Source: Candidatus Moraniibacteriota bacterium (GTDB lineage Bacteria; Patescibacteriota; Minisyncoccia; Moranbacterales; UBA1568). Taken from it: DNA of 5,119 nucleotides. Made by a program: the position numbers and the translations under genes. The stretch is from assembly GCA_030690925.1 (NCBI GenBank), contig JAUYFO010000038.1, positions 1 to 5,119 of the forward strand, read 5' to 3'. Positions 5,091-5,119 of the stretch are shown here, piece after piece (within the stretch, counting starts at the first letter, position 1; the number at the start of each line of letters is the position of its first letter). The notes under the pieces are model-generated. The model did no database searches. It was not told the DNA's origin and was given only the letters and a program-made list of their open reading frames with translations.

Positions 5091-5119
5091 AGTTTCGGAA
5101 TTCGTTTTTTCGCCAAAAT

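Noticed and set aside
4897..5091. 64-residue minus-strand frame beginning MAGEEGIEPSHGG
   Set aside because: It is the antisense translation of tRNA-Gln. Peptides of this form are a familiar false call opposite tRNA genes.
5091..5119. T run (5105-5110) after tRNA-Gln as a terminator
   Set aside because: The preceding bases form only a tiny self-complementary GAATTC, not a workable stem. The terminator may lie beyond the window.
1..5119. CRISPR array, insertion sequence or defence system
   Set aside because: No regularly spaced repeats, transposase-like frames or terminal inverted repeats were seen; the content is ordinary core genes.

Overview
The window looks like a stretch of chromosome from a small-genome bacterium with moderate GC content and standard stop-codon use. 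The protein styles suggest the Candidate Phyla Radiation (Patescibacteria, Parcubacteria-like). This is an inference from memory of those proteins, not a computed placement. The evidence is a stand-alone thioredoxin-like [2Fe-2S] ferredoxin with a GSRS tail, a membrane-anchored DsbA-type thiol oxidoreductase behind a small one-pass membrane protein, and compact prfB-ftsE-ftsX genes without Shine-Dalgarno (SD) sequences. An intact release factor 2 shows that UGA is read as stop, so the code-25 lineages (Gracilibacteria, Absconditabacteria) are excluded.

Layout. Bases 8-382 encode the ferredoxin-like protein, closed by a terminator that overlaps its stop codon. Bases 467-1852 hold a two-gene unit, the small membrane protein and then a protein with two thioredoxin folds (CTAC and CPYC), closed by a strong hairpin. 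Bases 1853-2106 hold no protein gene. They contain two GC-rich hairpins sharing the same core, a tRNA-Thr(CGU) on the minus strand, and back-to-back promoters for that tRNA and for prfB. Bases 2107-3196 encode release factor 2, which needs a +1 programmed frameshift at an in-frame UGA. Bases 3250-4871 encode the cell-division ABC pair FtsE and FtsX. Bases 4872-5015 contain a good promoter, and bases 5016-5090 are a tRNA-Gln(CUG) with encoded CCA.

The genes combine translation (RF2 and two tRNAs), division and cell-wall remodelling (FtsEX), and extracytoplasmic thiol redox chemistry (the DsbA-like protein). Linkage of prfB with ftsE and ftsX is common in several bacterial phyla.

The most interesting signal concerns gene starts. 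No start whose upstream region is visible has a convincing SD sequence. At prfB, ftsE and ftsX, and less clearly at the small membrane gene, a -10-like hexamer lies 6-7 bases before the ATG. That would place the transcription start at or next to the A of the start codon, so these genes may be transcribed as leaderless mRNAs. All six genes end in TAA, and the only in-frame UGA is the regulatory one inside prfB.
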